A stretch of DNA of 64,000 nucleotides from Mycogone perniciosa. Its lineage: Eukaryota; Ascomycota; Sordariomycetes; Hypocreales; Hypocreaceae. The translations under genes were made by a program, and so were the position numbers. Shown here in pieces: positions 36,556-51,612 of the stretch. The stretch spans positions 1 to 64,000 of the forward strand of contig JAOALB010000136.1 of the NCBI GenBank assembly GCA_025331125.1. Direction: 5' to 3'. The notes under the pieces are model-generated. The model had not been told where the DNA came from and did no database searches. It saw only the letters and a program-made list of their open reading frames with translations. Positions within the stretch are counted from its first letter, which is position 1, and each line of letters starts with the position of its first letter.

Positions 36556-36881
36556 TAGTAATAATAGTATTCTTTTAATAATAATATTATATACTTAACG
36601 CTACTCCTTCTATAAAAATATATAATTATTTACTTAATTATTATACTATTACAATAATTATATTTATATTTATTAAAATATTAGTCTTTATAAATCAATG
36701 TTTTATATATATATATAATTTATTTATTACTTATTGTATATAGTTGAATAGTTAGTAATAAATTATGTTTACTAATACTGCTTATTTTATAGAATTATAA
36801 CTATATTATCTTACTTAGTATTTATCTTTAACCTTTTTATTAATATAAACTTTTAGACCTTGGTTTATCTGTTAAGAATCG
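36556..36881 (+). mobile_element. Gypsy A LTR, partial
   Basis: Contains the LTR A words aaaatatataattatttactt and gaccttggtttatctgttaagaa near its end. It is interrupted on the left by the family B LTR and on the right by the start of another family A LTR. Confidence 0.6.
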
Positions 36882-39800
36882 TATTATAACCTAGCTATAT
36901 GAAAGACTAGGTTATAGGAATATAAAATAATATCAGATATAGTAACTAATTATTAAAAAGTAATTACTATACTAAAAGTAATAACTTAAATACTTACTAT
37001 ATTGAAATATATAACTATTTACTTAATTCTTGTATTATTACAGTAATTATAATAACGCTTGCTAAAATATTAGTAATTATATATATATTTCCTTTATATA
37101 TATATATAACTAGCTTATTATATATTTAGTATAGTTACTTAAGTAGTTATTAATAATTATATTTATTAAAACTATTTATTTTATAATATTATAAGTATAT
37201 CTACTGCAGTATCCTTTCTTGATAGTCTTAATACTTTACCTTTTATTTTACCTTTCTATTAAAGGTAAAATAATAGTAAAAATAATAATATAAATAAAAG
37301 TAAAGATAAAGATAAAGTTAATATAATAAAATAACGTTATATTTATATAAAAACAGCTATTTAATATATAACGGCTAAGTATATACAATAAAAATAATAC
37401 TATTAATATTTAATTATTAAAAACACTAAACTTAAATAAATAATTTATTAATAATAGATAATTATTATAAACTTATAAAAGTAAGCTTTACCTGCTTTAA
37501 ATACTATACTTAACCTTAAAGGGAACTGACCTTTAAAGGATTTAAGACAGCAATTAAAATATAGCTTTTTAAGCTTTTAATAAAAGTATTATAATACTTT
37601 AACTATTTTCTATTTAACTATATAACTATATTACCTATTTTTTAATTAGCTTTAATATAAAGAGTAGTAAAATCTGTTAAAGTGTTAAATAACTTAAAGG
37701 TAATATTTTAAAGTAATTGAAATTTATTTAAAGGGATTTGTTTAATAATAAAAGTAAAGCTAATAAATAAATATAATATATATTTATTAATTATAATTGA
37801 TTTAAAGAGAAATTATAGAATATGTTTAATAATATTAATAAAAAGTATATTATAAAAAGTATATTTATAAAGTTAATTTAAAAAGTAAAATAGTTTAATT
37901 ATATTATATATTTTAAAAATTATAGTTTTAAAGTTAAATGAAAAAAGTTTACTTTTATTAAATATATTTATAATAAACTTATACTAAAAGGTAAAGGAAA
38001 GGTTTATAAATGTATTTAAAATAAAAATATTATTAAGATTATTAAGAAATATATAAATATAAAGAATTTAGTTTAAAGACTTTATATAAATATAAAAAGA
38101 GGGTAATAGTAATTTTAATAAGTATAAAAGTATTAAATATATATAAAATAAGTAAAAAGTAATAAAAGTATATAATTAACTTTATTAATAAAAGACTTAA
38201 TTGTATAAATTTTAATATTAATTAAAAGGGAAAAGTAAAAGTTATTTATTATAACTATAATAAATTAAAATAATTTTTAAAAGACTAGAAAGCTTTATAA
38301 AAGTTAAAGATTAATAAACATTAAAACCCTATATTAAAATATAAATAAAAGGTTTATATAGTTTTCAAGACTATTAATTATACATTATATAACTAGAATA
38401 TATACTATAATAATAAATGCTTTTTTTATAGATTTAATAAAAGTAAAAGTAAATAATATTTAAAATAGCTTAAAAAGATATTTATAATAAACCAAAGGGA
38501 TATTAATTAAAGGTTAAATCTTTAATTTTTAAAGATATTTTTAAAAGAGATAAAGTAAATAAATATTTACTATATTTAAATAATTGAAAATAAAACCTAA
38601 ACTTTAATTATAGAAAGTTAATTAAAGATAATTTAGTTTTAAAATAAATAAATAGTTTCTATAATTAATTGTTAATATTTTAATTAAATTACTATAGGTA
38701 GTAAAAGATAAACTAATTGCAGTAACTATAAAAATAAAAATAAAAATAATCCTTTATAATAGAAATGATTACTCTATAATATTATACTTTTTAAACTAGA
38801 AAGTATATTATTAATATATTTTAAACTTAAATATAACTTAAATAAATATTACTTTTATATAATTAAAAGGATTACTATAAATATATAATAAAGTAAAATA
38901 TATATATACCTATATAAATAGCTTTATATAGAAGATAAAGTTAATAATAAAATAGCTATTAAAGTAGTTTTAACTGCCTTAACTATATAAGCAGAATTTA
39001 TATATATTTATAAATAAAGGGGTTATACTATAAATAACTTTAAGTATACAAAATAGTATATTATATTTTATATTACATATATTATATATAAATATATAAT
39101 ATACTTTTAAAAGAAAGTAGAATATAATATATCTTTAATTAAAGTTTTATTTTACTTTATAAAATAAATATAAAATTATAATACTTTTAAAAAATAAATT
39201 ATAATTATATAGTGTTGATACTTTAAAATTATTATTATTAAGTTAAATATTAAAACCTTAAAAGAATATTATTAACTATAAAGATTCAAAGGATATAAAG
39301 CTAAAAGATATTATATCTACAATTAAAAGGAGTTAATAAAATAGTATTTTTATTATAATAAAAGGTTTAAATATAATTAATAATATTATTTAAATTATAA
39401 TAGGTTTAAATATATTATATATAAATAAAGTAAATAATAGGTTTAGTATTTAAACTTAACTAATAATACTTTATATATATAATTAAACTATATATACTAT
39501 TAAAAAGATGAATATATTACTTAGTTATAGGAAAAGGTTTGAAAGTAATAAATATAAAAGTATATAAAATATAAAGTTACTTTAAAAAATAAAAAGATTA
39601 ATAAAATTATAAAAGAGCTGTCTTAAAATTAATTTGATTTTATTACCTATAAAGGAACTGCCTCTAATAAAAGAAACTAGTATTTACTTTAAAAAGCCTT
39701 AATTAAACTATATTAACTTTATAAAATAAAAAAGAAAGCCTTTATATATAATAATAAATAAATTAGATAAAAGATTAATTATTTTAAATTTAAGATGGCT

Positions 39801-41214
39801 AGATATAAAAGAATAGTTTCTTATAATATAGTAAATATTAATAAATATAATATGATTTTTAATTATTTTTAGTTAAAATATAATAACCTTAATATAAATT
39901 AAAAGAAAGGCTAATTTTATTAATATAATAATAAAGTTTCTTTAATAATTAAAACTAATAAAAAGGCTTTAACTGTAAAGTAAAGGTTTTATATAAAACC
40001 TTTAAATATATTAAAAAAGAGAATTGAGAAAATTACTTTTAATTAAATTATAGAAATAATTTATTTAAAAATAAAACTTAAAGGAAAGAAAAAAACGAAT
40101 TAAAGTACAGAAATAATTGCCTTTTTATAAAAAGCATTTAATAATATTAATAAAATACTTAAAATAAAAGGCTTTAAAATAATAGAATTATTAAAATAGC
40201 TATAAAATATCTTTGAAAAATACTAAAAGTATAATAAGTTGTTTAAAGAAATATTAAATATTGAACTATTGAAATATAGTTAATAAAACTATGTAATTGA
40301 GTTTAAAGATAATATAACGTTTACATTTAATAACATTTATAATTTAAGTAAAAAAAACTTAAAAGCTTATATAAATATTTAAATTATATATTAGTTAACA
40401 GGTATATTTAACCCTGTCTATTAAAAGTAAATTACCTTATTATATTTATATTAAAGGAAAGAGGTAGATTATAGTTAATTATAAACTACTAATAATTATA
40501 TAAAGTTACTATTAAAGATAAAGCGTTATTACAATTAATAATAAAATTATAAAATAAACTATATAAAAAGAAGTAGTTTATAGTATTGCATTTTAAAGGC
40601 GCTTATAACTCTGTTTAAATTAAATATAGTTTATTTAAATATTGGATTATACCTTTTATTTTTATTAATACTTTTATAATATTTAAAAATAATTAATAAT
40701 ATATTAAAACTATATTTTAATATATTTAGAATTATTTATTTTAATAATATTTTACCTTTTCTAAATACCTTTAAAAATATAAAGTATATATTTATCAAGT
40801 ATTATAAGCTGTTTATAAAGTTCAAGGAATATAAATTTTATATATAAAAAGTTACGCTTTTAAAGTATATTATTAGCTTTAAAGAAATCTATATACATAT
40901 ATTAAAAATATAAGCAGTAAAAGGCTAATTTGTATTTATAATAGTAAAAGATACTTTAAGCTGTTTAAGATTTATTTACTATTACAAATAATTTATTTAA
41001 AGCTATAAAAGTATTATATAAACTCTTTATAGATTTATTAAAAAAGATTAAAACTTTTGATAAATATTGAATATATAATATATATTTAATAAATTTAAAT
41101 AATGTATTTAAAAAGAACCTATATTTATTATCTTAAATTTATTTAGAGAAATAAAAGTTAAAATAAATATTTTTAATTTTACTATAAAATTTAATTTAAT
41201 TAAAAAGGAAAAAT

Positions 41215-41470
41215 AGTAAATTATACTTTATTGCTTTTTACTTTATAGTATTATATAGTATAAACTTAAATTACTATATTTATAATAAAGAATCTTTTAC
41301 TATTATATTTATATTTAAGAAATAGTAATACTATTTATTAAAATAAATATATAAAGTTAAAGTATATATTAACTATAAAAATACTTTATATTTTATAATA
41401 GTTTTATAAATTCTTTAAAGTTAAATCTACTATATAGAATACTTACTAAAGTATAATTATATTTTAATTT
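41215..41470 (+). pseudogene. Gypsy A RNase H remnant
   Basis: One plus-strand frame reads LNYYIYNKESFTIIFIFKK, then KVKVYINYKNTLYFIIVL and EYLLKYNYILIY. These fit the Ty3/gypsy RNase H pattern (YxIxDKELLAII, VYTDHKNLxYF, RWAEYLxxYN), with catalytic-region Asp changed to Asn and Trp positions changed to stops. This assigns family A to Ty3/gypsy. Confidence 0.7.
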
Positions 41471-42715
41471 ATTAAAAAGGATTTAAAAATAAATATAGAA
41501 AAGCATTTAATAAAGAAGTTAATTATACTTACAGAAAGATTAAATATATAAAGTAAATATTAAAATAAACCTTTTAAAGATACTATTAATAAATAACACT
41601 TTAAGCTATATATAAAGTATTAAATAATTATATTACATTTTAATATATTGAAAAGTAATATACTATTGAAAATAATAATCAATTATTAAAAGATATAAAG
41701 TTTAATAATATAGGAATTTAATTATAAAATAAAAAGATTTTAATATTTAATAAACTTTAAAAGAATATAAGTATAATAACTTATTAATATTTAATATATA
41801 AATATAAAAGTATTTATAAGACCTATTAATAAATATAAAGGTATTTTAAGTTTTAAAGGCTTAAAGAAGTAATATAAAATAATAGTTTTTATTATATAAT
41901 TTATAAAGTAATTAAGCTTTAAAATATAAACTATAAAGTAAACTTTAAGGTAAACTAATATTAAAGTAATAATAAAAATGAGTTTTATTATACTTTATTA
42001 TAAAACTATTATTATTTATTAAATTAAATATAAAACTTAAATATAATAATATTTTAATAATTATAAATTGATTTATTGAATACTTTTACTTTTTTTATAT
42101 AAAAAAGCAATAAATATAATAATAATAACTTATATATTTTTATAGTTTATTGCAGTTAACTATATAATTCCAGCTAAAATTACTTTTAATTAAAGATTAA
42201 CTTTTATATTTTAATTTTAGTTAATATTCATAAGTTAATTAAAGATAACTTATAAGTTTAATATTTTATATTTTACTATTTAAAGAAGTATTATAAAATA
42301 CATAAAAGAATAAAGAAATTATTATTTTTATAAACGTTCTATTAATTAAGAAAGACTATAAAGTTAAAGAAATTAAAGCTATAAAAATAAAAGATAATAA
42401 ATGTTAATATTTAATAAAGTAAAAGAATTATAAAGAGGAATATAACTTTTAAGAATTTAAAGAATACTTTAATTACTTTTAAATAACTTTATAGCAATTC
42501 TGTAGAAATTTAAGCCTTTTAATAAAGGGTTTAATAAAGCATTAAAAGTAAAAAGGTAAATACTTTAAAAGTCTTAAACCTTTAAAAAGACCTTTAATTC
42601 CTGCCGCTTTAAATCTTTTAACTTATTTAAAGATTCTAACCTATCTTTAATTATCTTTTTACTTTTAGTTTACTGCTATTGTTTTTAATAATAAAGACAC
42701 TTTAAATAATTTAAG

Positions 42716-43105
42716 TTTTATAACCTAACATTATCTAGGACCTAGTCCTATAACAAGATAAAAGAACCTTAGTAAATACAGCCAATTAAATAAAAGATTA
42801 CAATCCTAATGATAATCTATATAAAGGGACTATCTTTCTAAAAGTAATTTATAATTACATTAATTACTATAATTCAAGTAATTTTATATACTTTTATTCT
42901 ATACCCGGTTTATATATAAAATTAAATAAATTATGATTTTTAATATAGTTATTGAAATAGTTATTAATTTATAGTATTTACGTAAGTTTACTTGTTTTAT
43001 AGAATTATAATAATAACCTTTTATTTAATGTTCTCTTTAACTTCTCTATTAATATAACCCTTTAGCCTTTAGTTTAACTATTAGGAACCTGCCTAGATTA
43101 TTATA
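42716..43105 (+). mobile_element. Gypsy A LTR
   Basis: Runs from ttttataacctaac to gcctagattattata, with aacttctctattaatataac near its 3' end, matching the LTR at 8,564-8,968. It can serve as 3' LTR of the element on its left and 5' LTR of the one on its right. Confidence 0.7.
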
Positions 43106-45661
43106 TATTAACAACTTTTATTTAAAAGGCTACTAAGAATTTTAAATAATGTTATAAATATATCCGCTATAGTATTCTATTTTAATAACTTTAATATTTT
43201 ACCCTTTACTTTACCTTTTTATAAAGGATAAAACTATAAGAAAAATAAAAATATAAATAAAAGTAAAAATAAAGCTAATAAAATAAAATAACTTTATATT
43301 TATATTAAAAAGGCATTTTAATAAATAAATGCCTATTATATTAAATAAAGTTACAATATTAATATTTAATCGCTAATACTATTAAACTTTAATTATTAAT
43401 TAAATAATAATAAGCTATTATTATAAACTTATAAAACTAAATACTACTAGTGCCTATTTTAATACCAGCATTAAGCCTAAAAAGAAATTAACCTTTAAAG
43501 TACCTAAATAAACTATTTAACATATAACTAGCTAGGTACTTTAACGGAAACACTATTATACTTTAACTATTTTTTACTTAAATATATAACTATTTTATTT
43601 ATTTTTTAACTAGCTTTAATATAGATATTAGTAAAGTCCTTTTAACTGCTAACTGCATTAAAGGGAACACTTTAAAATATTATAAACCTATTTAAAGAGA
43701 TTACTTTAATAATAGTATTAATATTAATAAATATAGGCAATTTATATTTACTAGCTATAGCTGCTTTCAAAAAGCATTAAAAGGCGTTTGTAATAGTATT
43801 AATAAAGAATATATTATAGAAAATAAACTTTTAAATTTAATTTAAAAGGGAAAATACTTCAAGTATACTATATACTTTAAATACTATACCTTTAGAATTA
43901 AATAAAACACTTTATATTTATTAAATAATTTTATAATAAATTTAAATTAAAAGTTAAAAGAGAAGCCTATAAAGTCTTAAAGGAAAAAGGCTTTATTGAA
44001 TGTATTAGAAAATATATAAATATAAGTAATATACTTTATAAACTTTATTTAAATACTAAGCGACAATAATAGTAATAAACATAAATTTATAGGTATTAAA
44101 GATATATAAATTAAGGTAAAGAGCAATAAAAATATATTACTAGTTTTAATAATAAATAATTAAAGTAAATAAATTTAATTATTATTTAAAAGAGAAAGGT
44201 AAAGGGAGCTCACTATAATTATTATAAGTTAATATAGTTTTAAAAACTATTAATTATATATTACTTAACTAAACTAAATATTATTATAATAGCTGCTTTA
44301 TTTATAAATCTAGTAAAGATAAACGTAAATAATATTTAAAATAATTAAAAAGAATATTTATGATAAATTAAAAAGGAAGTTAATTAAAACTTAAACCTTT
44401 TACTTTTAAAGATATTTTTAAAGGAAATAAAGTAAATAAGTAAATAGTTGTTATAGTTAACAATTAATATTTTAATTAAATTACTATAAATGAAAAAGAA
44501 TTAATTAATAGTAGTAACTTTGTTAGTAAAAATAATAGTAACCCTTTATAATATAAACTATTACTATAGAGTGCTATACCTTTAAAACTAGAAAATATAT
44601 TACTTATAAACAGTAACTTTTAAAGTTAAATAAATATATATTACCTAAACCCTATTAAAAGGACTATTTTAAATATATATTACTATAAAGTAAATTTATA
44701 CCTTTATAAATATCTTAATAACTAAAATAAAGTTAATACTAAATTTATTGTTAAAGTAATTTTAATTACTTTAACTATATACACTAAATATATATATATC
44801 TATATACTAAGATATTATACTGTAAGTAACTTTATATATAAAGATATTATAAGACTTTATAGGTTAACTATACTATATATAAATATACAATATATTTTTA
44901 AAATAAAGTTAAGTATACTAGCTTTTTAATTATAATTTTACTTTACGTTATATAATAAATATAGGACTATAATACATTAAAGCATAGATTATAGCTATAA
45001 GGTATTAAGACTTTAAAGTTATTATTATTAAATTAAATACTCAAACTTTAAAAAAGTGCTAATAGCTATAATCTATTAACTAGTATATATTTAAAAGATA
45101 TTATATTCACTACTTAAAGGAATTAATAAAATGGTATTTCTAATATAATTAAGGATTTAAGTGTAATAATAATATTATTAAAAATGTAATATTTAAAATA
45201 TATAATATATAAAATAAATAAACTATAAGAATAATATATATAGTAAACTAATAAAACCTTATATATATAACTAGATTACTTATATTACTTAGATAATTAA
45301 TATATTATTTACTTATAAAAGAAACTTTATAAATAGAAAATATAAAAATAATTAAAAAATATATCTGATTTAATATATTATAGAATCAATTAAAATTTAC
45401 AAAAACTATATTAAAATTAGGTTAATTTTATTATTTATAAACGATTTACCTATAATAAAAGAAGCTAGTATTTAGTTTAAAGAACCTTAATTAACTGTAA
45501 AGTTTATATAAAATAAAAATTAATAAATAATATATATTACTTATAAAAAGGCTATAAAGTAACATTTAATAAATTATATCTTTTAAGATATTAAAAAAAG
45601 GTAATAATAAAGAGTTACTATACTTTAAATTAAAAATAATAATTAAAGGATATTAACTATA
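43106..45661 (+). mobile_element. Second gypsy A internal region, cut by gypsy C
   Basis: Collinear with 37,190 onward in the 36.9-43.1 kb element. Anchors are at 43,130-43,440, and gttaacaattaatattttaattaaattact-type text at 44,456 corresponds to 38,669. It ends where the family C 3' LTR begins at 45,662. Gag and early pol are expected here; no frame is open. Confidence 0.65.
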
Positions 45662-45833
45662 TATTATAGCGCAGTAAGGCAGCTTAAGGTAAATATTATG
45701 ATTATATTATAGACAGTATAAAAGCCTTAAGGCTCTATAAAAAGCTATAGCTAGGAACGCGTTAGGGCCTGGTTATATAATTAAAGTTTATGTAATAGGG
45801 CGTTAATATTGCGTTATAGTTAATGCTGTAATA
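45662..45833 (-). mobile_element. 3' LTR of gypsy C (172 bp)
   Basis: Runs from tattatag to ctgtaata and includes aggaacgcgttagggcctgg. It is the same length as the three other complete copies. Confidence 0.85.
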
Positions 45834-47924
45834 GTACCCCCCATTTATCTTGCTATTTAGCTGTAAATAGCTATATTACTTATATAAATCGAAATTCCAG
45901 GTAATTTATTTTAATACTTTTAATATAAAGGTAAATGGGGCGAATTATATAGCTTTTTAATATTAATAATATATAGTTTAGTTATAGGCTTTAATACAGT
46001 ATAGTCTTTAGTTAGCGTTTTATAGGCTTTAGCTTCTTTTTAGCTATTTCCTCCTTTTCCTCTTTTATAATTCTTTTTAATATTTATTGCAGTAAGTTTA
46101 GCCTTTTTAGGTTTTTTATATAAAAGTTTTATATTACCCTCTTTTAGCTTTATAAGTCTTCAACCAGCTACTATATAGTAGTATAGTATTTCTATTTAAT
46201 AAAGTAACAGAATCTATTATTATTATTATAATAATCTAAGAGTACTTAAAACTGCTATTTCTTTTATACTTTATTTATATTATTTTCTTTTTTAATACTT
46301 CACTTTAAATACTTTTTAATTTAACTTTATTAATTATTTTTTACTTAAAATATAGTAAAGTAGCTATTTTAAATTGCTAAAAAGAGTTATATAAAACTAG
46401 GAAAATCTTTATACTTCTTAATAAACTAATAGTATAAGCTTATAAATTTACCTTTATTATTATATAAAGTCCTGCCTATTTATTGTTTAGCTTTTTTATT
46501 AGTTAATTAATCTTTATATTTTATATATAAATAAAGACTTCCTGCCTAATAATATAAATTAATAATGCCTCCTTTTATATATTTATATTTCTTTATATCT
46601 TTTTCTTAAAGCTTTAATAAAGGCTATTAACTATATAATAATATATTTAAAGTAATTAATAATAGCATTAATATAAAAAAACCTTTTTTCTTTCAAGATA
46701 GAAAGGTTTAGCGGGTAAGGGTATAAAGGCTTTATCTTGATATAAAGGTTAAAACTATAACTAATAAAAAATCGCAATATATTAATAGTTTTAAATACAA
46801 TATTATTTATAGTAGATTTAGCGAATAAAAGCTAATAGATTTAGTTATTTTAATAAAGGTTAATAAAAAGCTTATAAATATTACTTTATATTTATACTAA
46901 GCTTTTAATTTAATTATTTATTTTGGAGTAAAAGGTTAATAACTATTTTAATATAATTCTTAATCGCTTTAAAGGTTATTCCTAGAACTATAATATAAAT
47001 TATGTATTTTAGTTTAATGTAATATTATGAAATATATTATAAAGATAGTAAATCCTATTAATAAACATATTAGCTAGCTTTTTTTTTAATAGTAAAGTAA
47101 TAGGTATAAAATAATATATTTTTATAAAGTAGTAAACTATTATTAATAAATATTCATAAATAACATTATAGTAATAGAATTTAAATAGTAGTATAATATA
47201 GTTAATAAAATATTTAACTATATATAAAATAGGATTAATAATAGTTAAAAGAAGCTTTATAATAGATAATATAAAGCTTTTATTTTAATATATAGTTTAT
47301 AGGCTTATATAAATATTTTAATATCTTTTAAAATTTATAGCTATTAATATATTTAGTTAATAAAGTTTAAGGTTTTAAATCTATTTAAATATTTTACTAG
47401 GCTACTAAAATAACTTTTAAATAAGATTTATATAATAAGTTTATTATTAAAGGGAATAAAAAGCTGCTTTTAATAATAGATGTTATTATTTATTACTTAA
47501 TAGTTATTTATTATAATTTAAAGTTCCCTATAAAGCTACTTTAACTATTAGTAGATATTAAGGTTTTAAAATGCAGTTATTATTTTTATACTATAATATT
47601 TTATTTATATATTACTATAATTAAATTATTTATTAGTTTATTTGTTATAGGTATTATTATAACTATAAAGGCAGCTTTTATAAATATATTTATATTTAAT
47701 AAAACTCTTTTTTAATATATTACTTGAACTTTATAGGAAAATAATATACTAGTTATATTTAATTTAGTTATTAAAGGGGTTTAATTTCGCAGGCTTATTT
47801 CCTCCTTTTTTATTTAAAGTATTAAACTTTATAGCTTTAAAGCTAGGTTAATAAATAATATTAAAATTAAAGCTAGAAAGGAAATTAAACTATTAGATTT
47901 ATTATTAATTTATAGCTTTAATAA

Positions 47925-48090
47925 AAGTAAAGTATTTAAGGTTTTTATAGTTTATAATAATATTAAACTCTTATAAGCTTTATAATTTTAAGCGCTATTT
48001 TTTCATTATTTTAATAATAGTTAAAGGTTTTTTATTATACATTTTATAGTTATATTCTTAAGTATTATACTTTATAGAAAAAGATATAAC
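47925..48090 (-). pseudogene. Gypsy C RNase H remnant
   Basis: Collinear with 19,925-20,115. The plus-strand words gtaaagtatttaaggttttt and aatagttaaaggttttttatt are the complements of the YKNLKYF and NKKxLAII parts. It is more degraded than the 20-kb copy. Confidence 0.65.
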
Positions 48091-51000
48091 AAAGTATAAA
48101 ATACCCTTTTTATTATATTATAATAAATTACTGTTTAATATTCAATTAAAGGTATTTATTTTAAAGGCTATTTATTTATTATAGTTGAAAAGGGCTAAAA
48201 ATAAAGTTAATTTAAAAGTATATTTAATATAATATTAAAATATAATAAGTGTATTATAAAGGCTAAAAGGTATAATTAATATTTTAAAAAGGCTAAACCT
48301 TATAGTAAATGTTATTTTTTATATATCCCTTTTAATAATATAAAGGTTATTAAATGCAGCGATACCATTAAGTTTTATATATACCTTTATATAGCTAAAA
48401 GCATTAAAGGTTTTTTAAATTAATAGTAATAGGTATTAATTTTTAATAATAATATTATTTAAGCGTTAATAGTTTTAATAAATATAAATACTGCCTTTTA
48501 ATTTTATAGTTGAAAGGAGGGGAGTAGTATATTATATTTGCGATTTATATATAAATCCTTTTATTATATTATTATTTAATTACTTTTTTTATTACTTATA
48601 GTTTATTAAATAAAAATAGCCTATTCTTTTAATATAAAAAGTCTCTTTTAGCAATATTTTAATTTTATAGTTTTAAGCCTATTATAAAGGAAGTTTATTT
48701 ATTATCTTTAATAGGAAAGTATTATATAAATTATATAGCTAAAATAGCAGTTTCTTTAAATTATCTCGTTTACTAAACTTAAATTTCTTTACTATAAACT
48801 TCTTTATATTAACAGCTTTAATTCTTTTTAATTATATTAAAAGTAGTATTTATTAATAAAGGTTTTCTTTTTTATTATTTACTGCAGATTATAAAAGTAA
48901 ACAATAGCTTTATATATATTTGATTTAAAATTATCTATATTTATATTTCTTTATTATTAATTTCACTATACTTATAAGTTATATAATAATTTTACTTTAA
49001 TATTAAAGCTTATAGGATATATAGTTTATAGGCTTCCTTTTTAATTAAATTAGAGTTTTTCTTTCTTTTAAGGTATTTTTAATTAATAGTTATTAATATA
49101 ATATAATTCTTTATTTAACTAAATTATACTTTACTTTATTTAAAGCGTTTTTAACTATGAATTACTAATAATATATATTCTTTATATTAACTTTAATAAA
49201 TTCATTTTTTATTTCAATTACTATTAAGATTTATATAAGGCTAGCTATACTTTTAAAAGGCAATAATTATAATATTAATAGCATTTAAAAGTAATAGTTA
49301 ACTTTTTTTAATTAATATTAAAGTTATATTTCTTTAACTATAAAACATTAAAGAGAATAGGTATATTATTAAAGATATTTCTAATAGAACAAAGGTAAAA
49401 CTTTATATAAATGCTAATTATTGTGTATATAATACAGAATTTTAAAATTTTATTAACTATACTTTTATTAATAAAAAAAAGGCTTTTAGTAAATAATAGT
49501 TATTAGATAGTTATATTAAATTACTTAATAAATATACAGTTAATAAAAGCTTAAAGTATATAGCCGCTATCTATTAAAGCCTTTATATTAATATAAGTAT
49601 TATATATAAACGATAGTATAGTTTATATTAAAAGGGATTTACTGTCTATTAATTTAAGTTTAAAGGGTCTTTAATTAAAAAGGTAGCAGTAAATTTATTT
49701 TAAAATAATAGTATTATTTATAGTTAACCTTTATTTATAACTTTGAATAAAGGTTAATTTTTCTTGTTTATTTATAAATTAAGTCTAAGTTTTTAATAAA
49801 TATAGGTAATTAAATTAAAATAAATTAAAAGTTAATAAAATAGCGCTATTATAATTACTTTTGTTAATACTTATAGAAAGTATATTATTTAAAGCTTAGA
49901 TTTATGGATTAATTAAATATTGCAGGTAATATTAATATATTATTAAAGTTTAATTATTATACTTTATTAAACTATTTTATTACTAGCCTTAAAGTACTAT
50001 TAGGTTCAAGTATATTTAATATACCTAAATTTAATAATCTTGATTTTATATTTAATTTAGATTTCTTTAATATATATTAAACTGCTTTTTTTATTGCATT
50101 TATTAAAGCTATAGCTGATTCGTTTATAGTAAAAGTAAAGTCTTTTAATAATATATTATTTATATAAAATTTAAAAGTAAAGTAATATAATATATATAAT
50201 ACTTAGCTGTATTAAATTAATAGCTAGTATTTAAGTAATAGTTTAATTATTTATTTAATTATTCTATTAATATTGATAATATTACTATTATTATAAATAG
50301 TTTTTTTAATATTAGCTTATTTAAAAAGTATAAAGGGTATTATAATAAACGCTTTTTTAAAATTTATTATAAATAGTTTAATAAAGCTAATATTGTTTAA
50401 TAAAGTTACATTTATGTAATTTAATTATTTAAGTCTTTATTGTATTAATAAACTTTTAAAAAACCTTTATTTTTAAAGCCTTTATTATTTATTTTACTGT
50501 TTTATTATATTTACTATTTAATATATATAAGTTTACTATATAATTTTCAAAAGGGTTTTTTAATACAAATAAATTATTATAAAACTATAATACCTTTTAA
50601 AATAAATAGATTATTTTATATTATTTATTAGAATTAATAAAAAGTATTATATTAATCCTTTAATACTATTAAGTTAGGTTATTAAAATCTTTAATAATAA
50701 TATTAAAGCCTTTTTATTTTAGTTAATATATATTTCCCTTTAAAAGATTTATAATATATAAAATCCTTTTAAGTTTAATTAAAAAGATTAATTAATTATT
50801 TATGAAAGTAATATTAATTTAAAAGTATTAATTAATATACTTGTATTAATATTTAATAATATCCTTTTATCTACTCTTAAATTATATAAAGTTTTTAATT
50901 TAGTTGTAATTAAATAAATTATTATTTTAAAGTTTAGTGGTAAAGCTATATTTAAAGCTTTAACCTAGGCCTTAATTTATACTTTAAAATTTCAATTTTT

Positions 51001-51454
51001 AACTGCCTACTTTAAGATTTCCTATTTAAAGGTTTATTTTATTTTTTTTATTAAATTAAGCCTTTATTTATTATTTAATTAAAGAAATAAAATTAATAAT
51101 AATAGTTATTTTTTTAATAATTGTATTTATTAAATATATATAGTCGCTATTAATACTGGATTTTTATAAGGTTTTAAAAAAAAAAAGAAAAGTATTAGCT
51201 TTATGGCTGAGACTATAATCTATTAGGTTAAGTTAAGCTATAAGGCAAAGTTTAAGGCATTTATATTTATCTCGCTTATAATTAATTTCCTATAAGTATA
51301 GGGTTTAAATAATAAAAGCTAGGCTATAAAGGTATTATTATAGGTTTAAAAATAAAAGGGGATTTAAGGGAATTTATAGTTTATTAAATATATACTTTAT
51401 AATAGTATAGCTAAGTTAAGGGATAATATAAATTATTATAGTATAGGAAGGCAG

Positions 51455-51612
51455 TATAATAAAGCGTTAAGCCAGGTAGGCATAATATAGGTAACAAGGT
51501 ATTATAAGACTTAAACTTACTGCTTTATTAACTTATATGCAGCTAGGTTAATATAGTTAAGTAAAGGTCTAGCGTTATATAAAGGACCCTATACTGCCTG
51601 TCTTTTATAATA
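51455..51612 (-). mobile_element. Family D LTR (about 158 bp)
   Basis: Bounded by tataataaagcg and tcttttataata, and followed by gtatataccccttt, a reversed polypurine tract. It interrupts the gypsy C 5' LTR after ggaaggcag, so D inserted into C. It holds the word gaccctatactgcctg. No second D LTR was found, so boundaries rest on this single copy. Confidence 0.5.

Larger units (their letters stand above)
36882..43105 (+). mobile_element. Gypsy A element, plus strand, near full length
   Basis: A 5' LTR starting tattataacctag at 36,882 has lost part of its 3' end by deletion (near 37,190). The internal region runs to about 42,715, and an LTR follows at 42,716-43,105. RNase H at 41.3 kb in the plus strand gives orientation. 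Collinear fragments occur at 270-735, 2,711-3,740, 8,969-9,348, 23,250-23,760, 43,106-45,661 and 56,286-57,168. Stops interrupt every frame. The right-hand LTR is directly followed by another 5' internal region, so it may be shared in a tandem arrangement. Confidence 0.65.
45662..51453 (-). mobile_element. Gypsy C element, minus strand, almost complete
   Basis: 3' LTR at 45,662-45,833, reversed polypurine tract at 45,834 (gtacccccc), internal region to 51,433, and the first 20 bp of the 5' LTR at 51,434-51,453 before a family D LTR takes over. It is collinear with 17,689-23,240 and, in reverse, with 3,741-6,340. Stops fill all frames. Confidence 0.8.
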
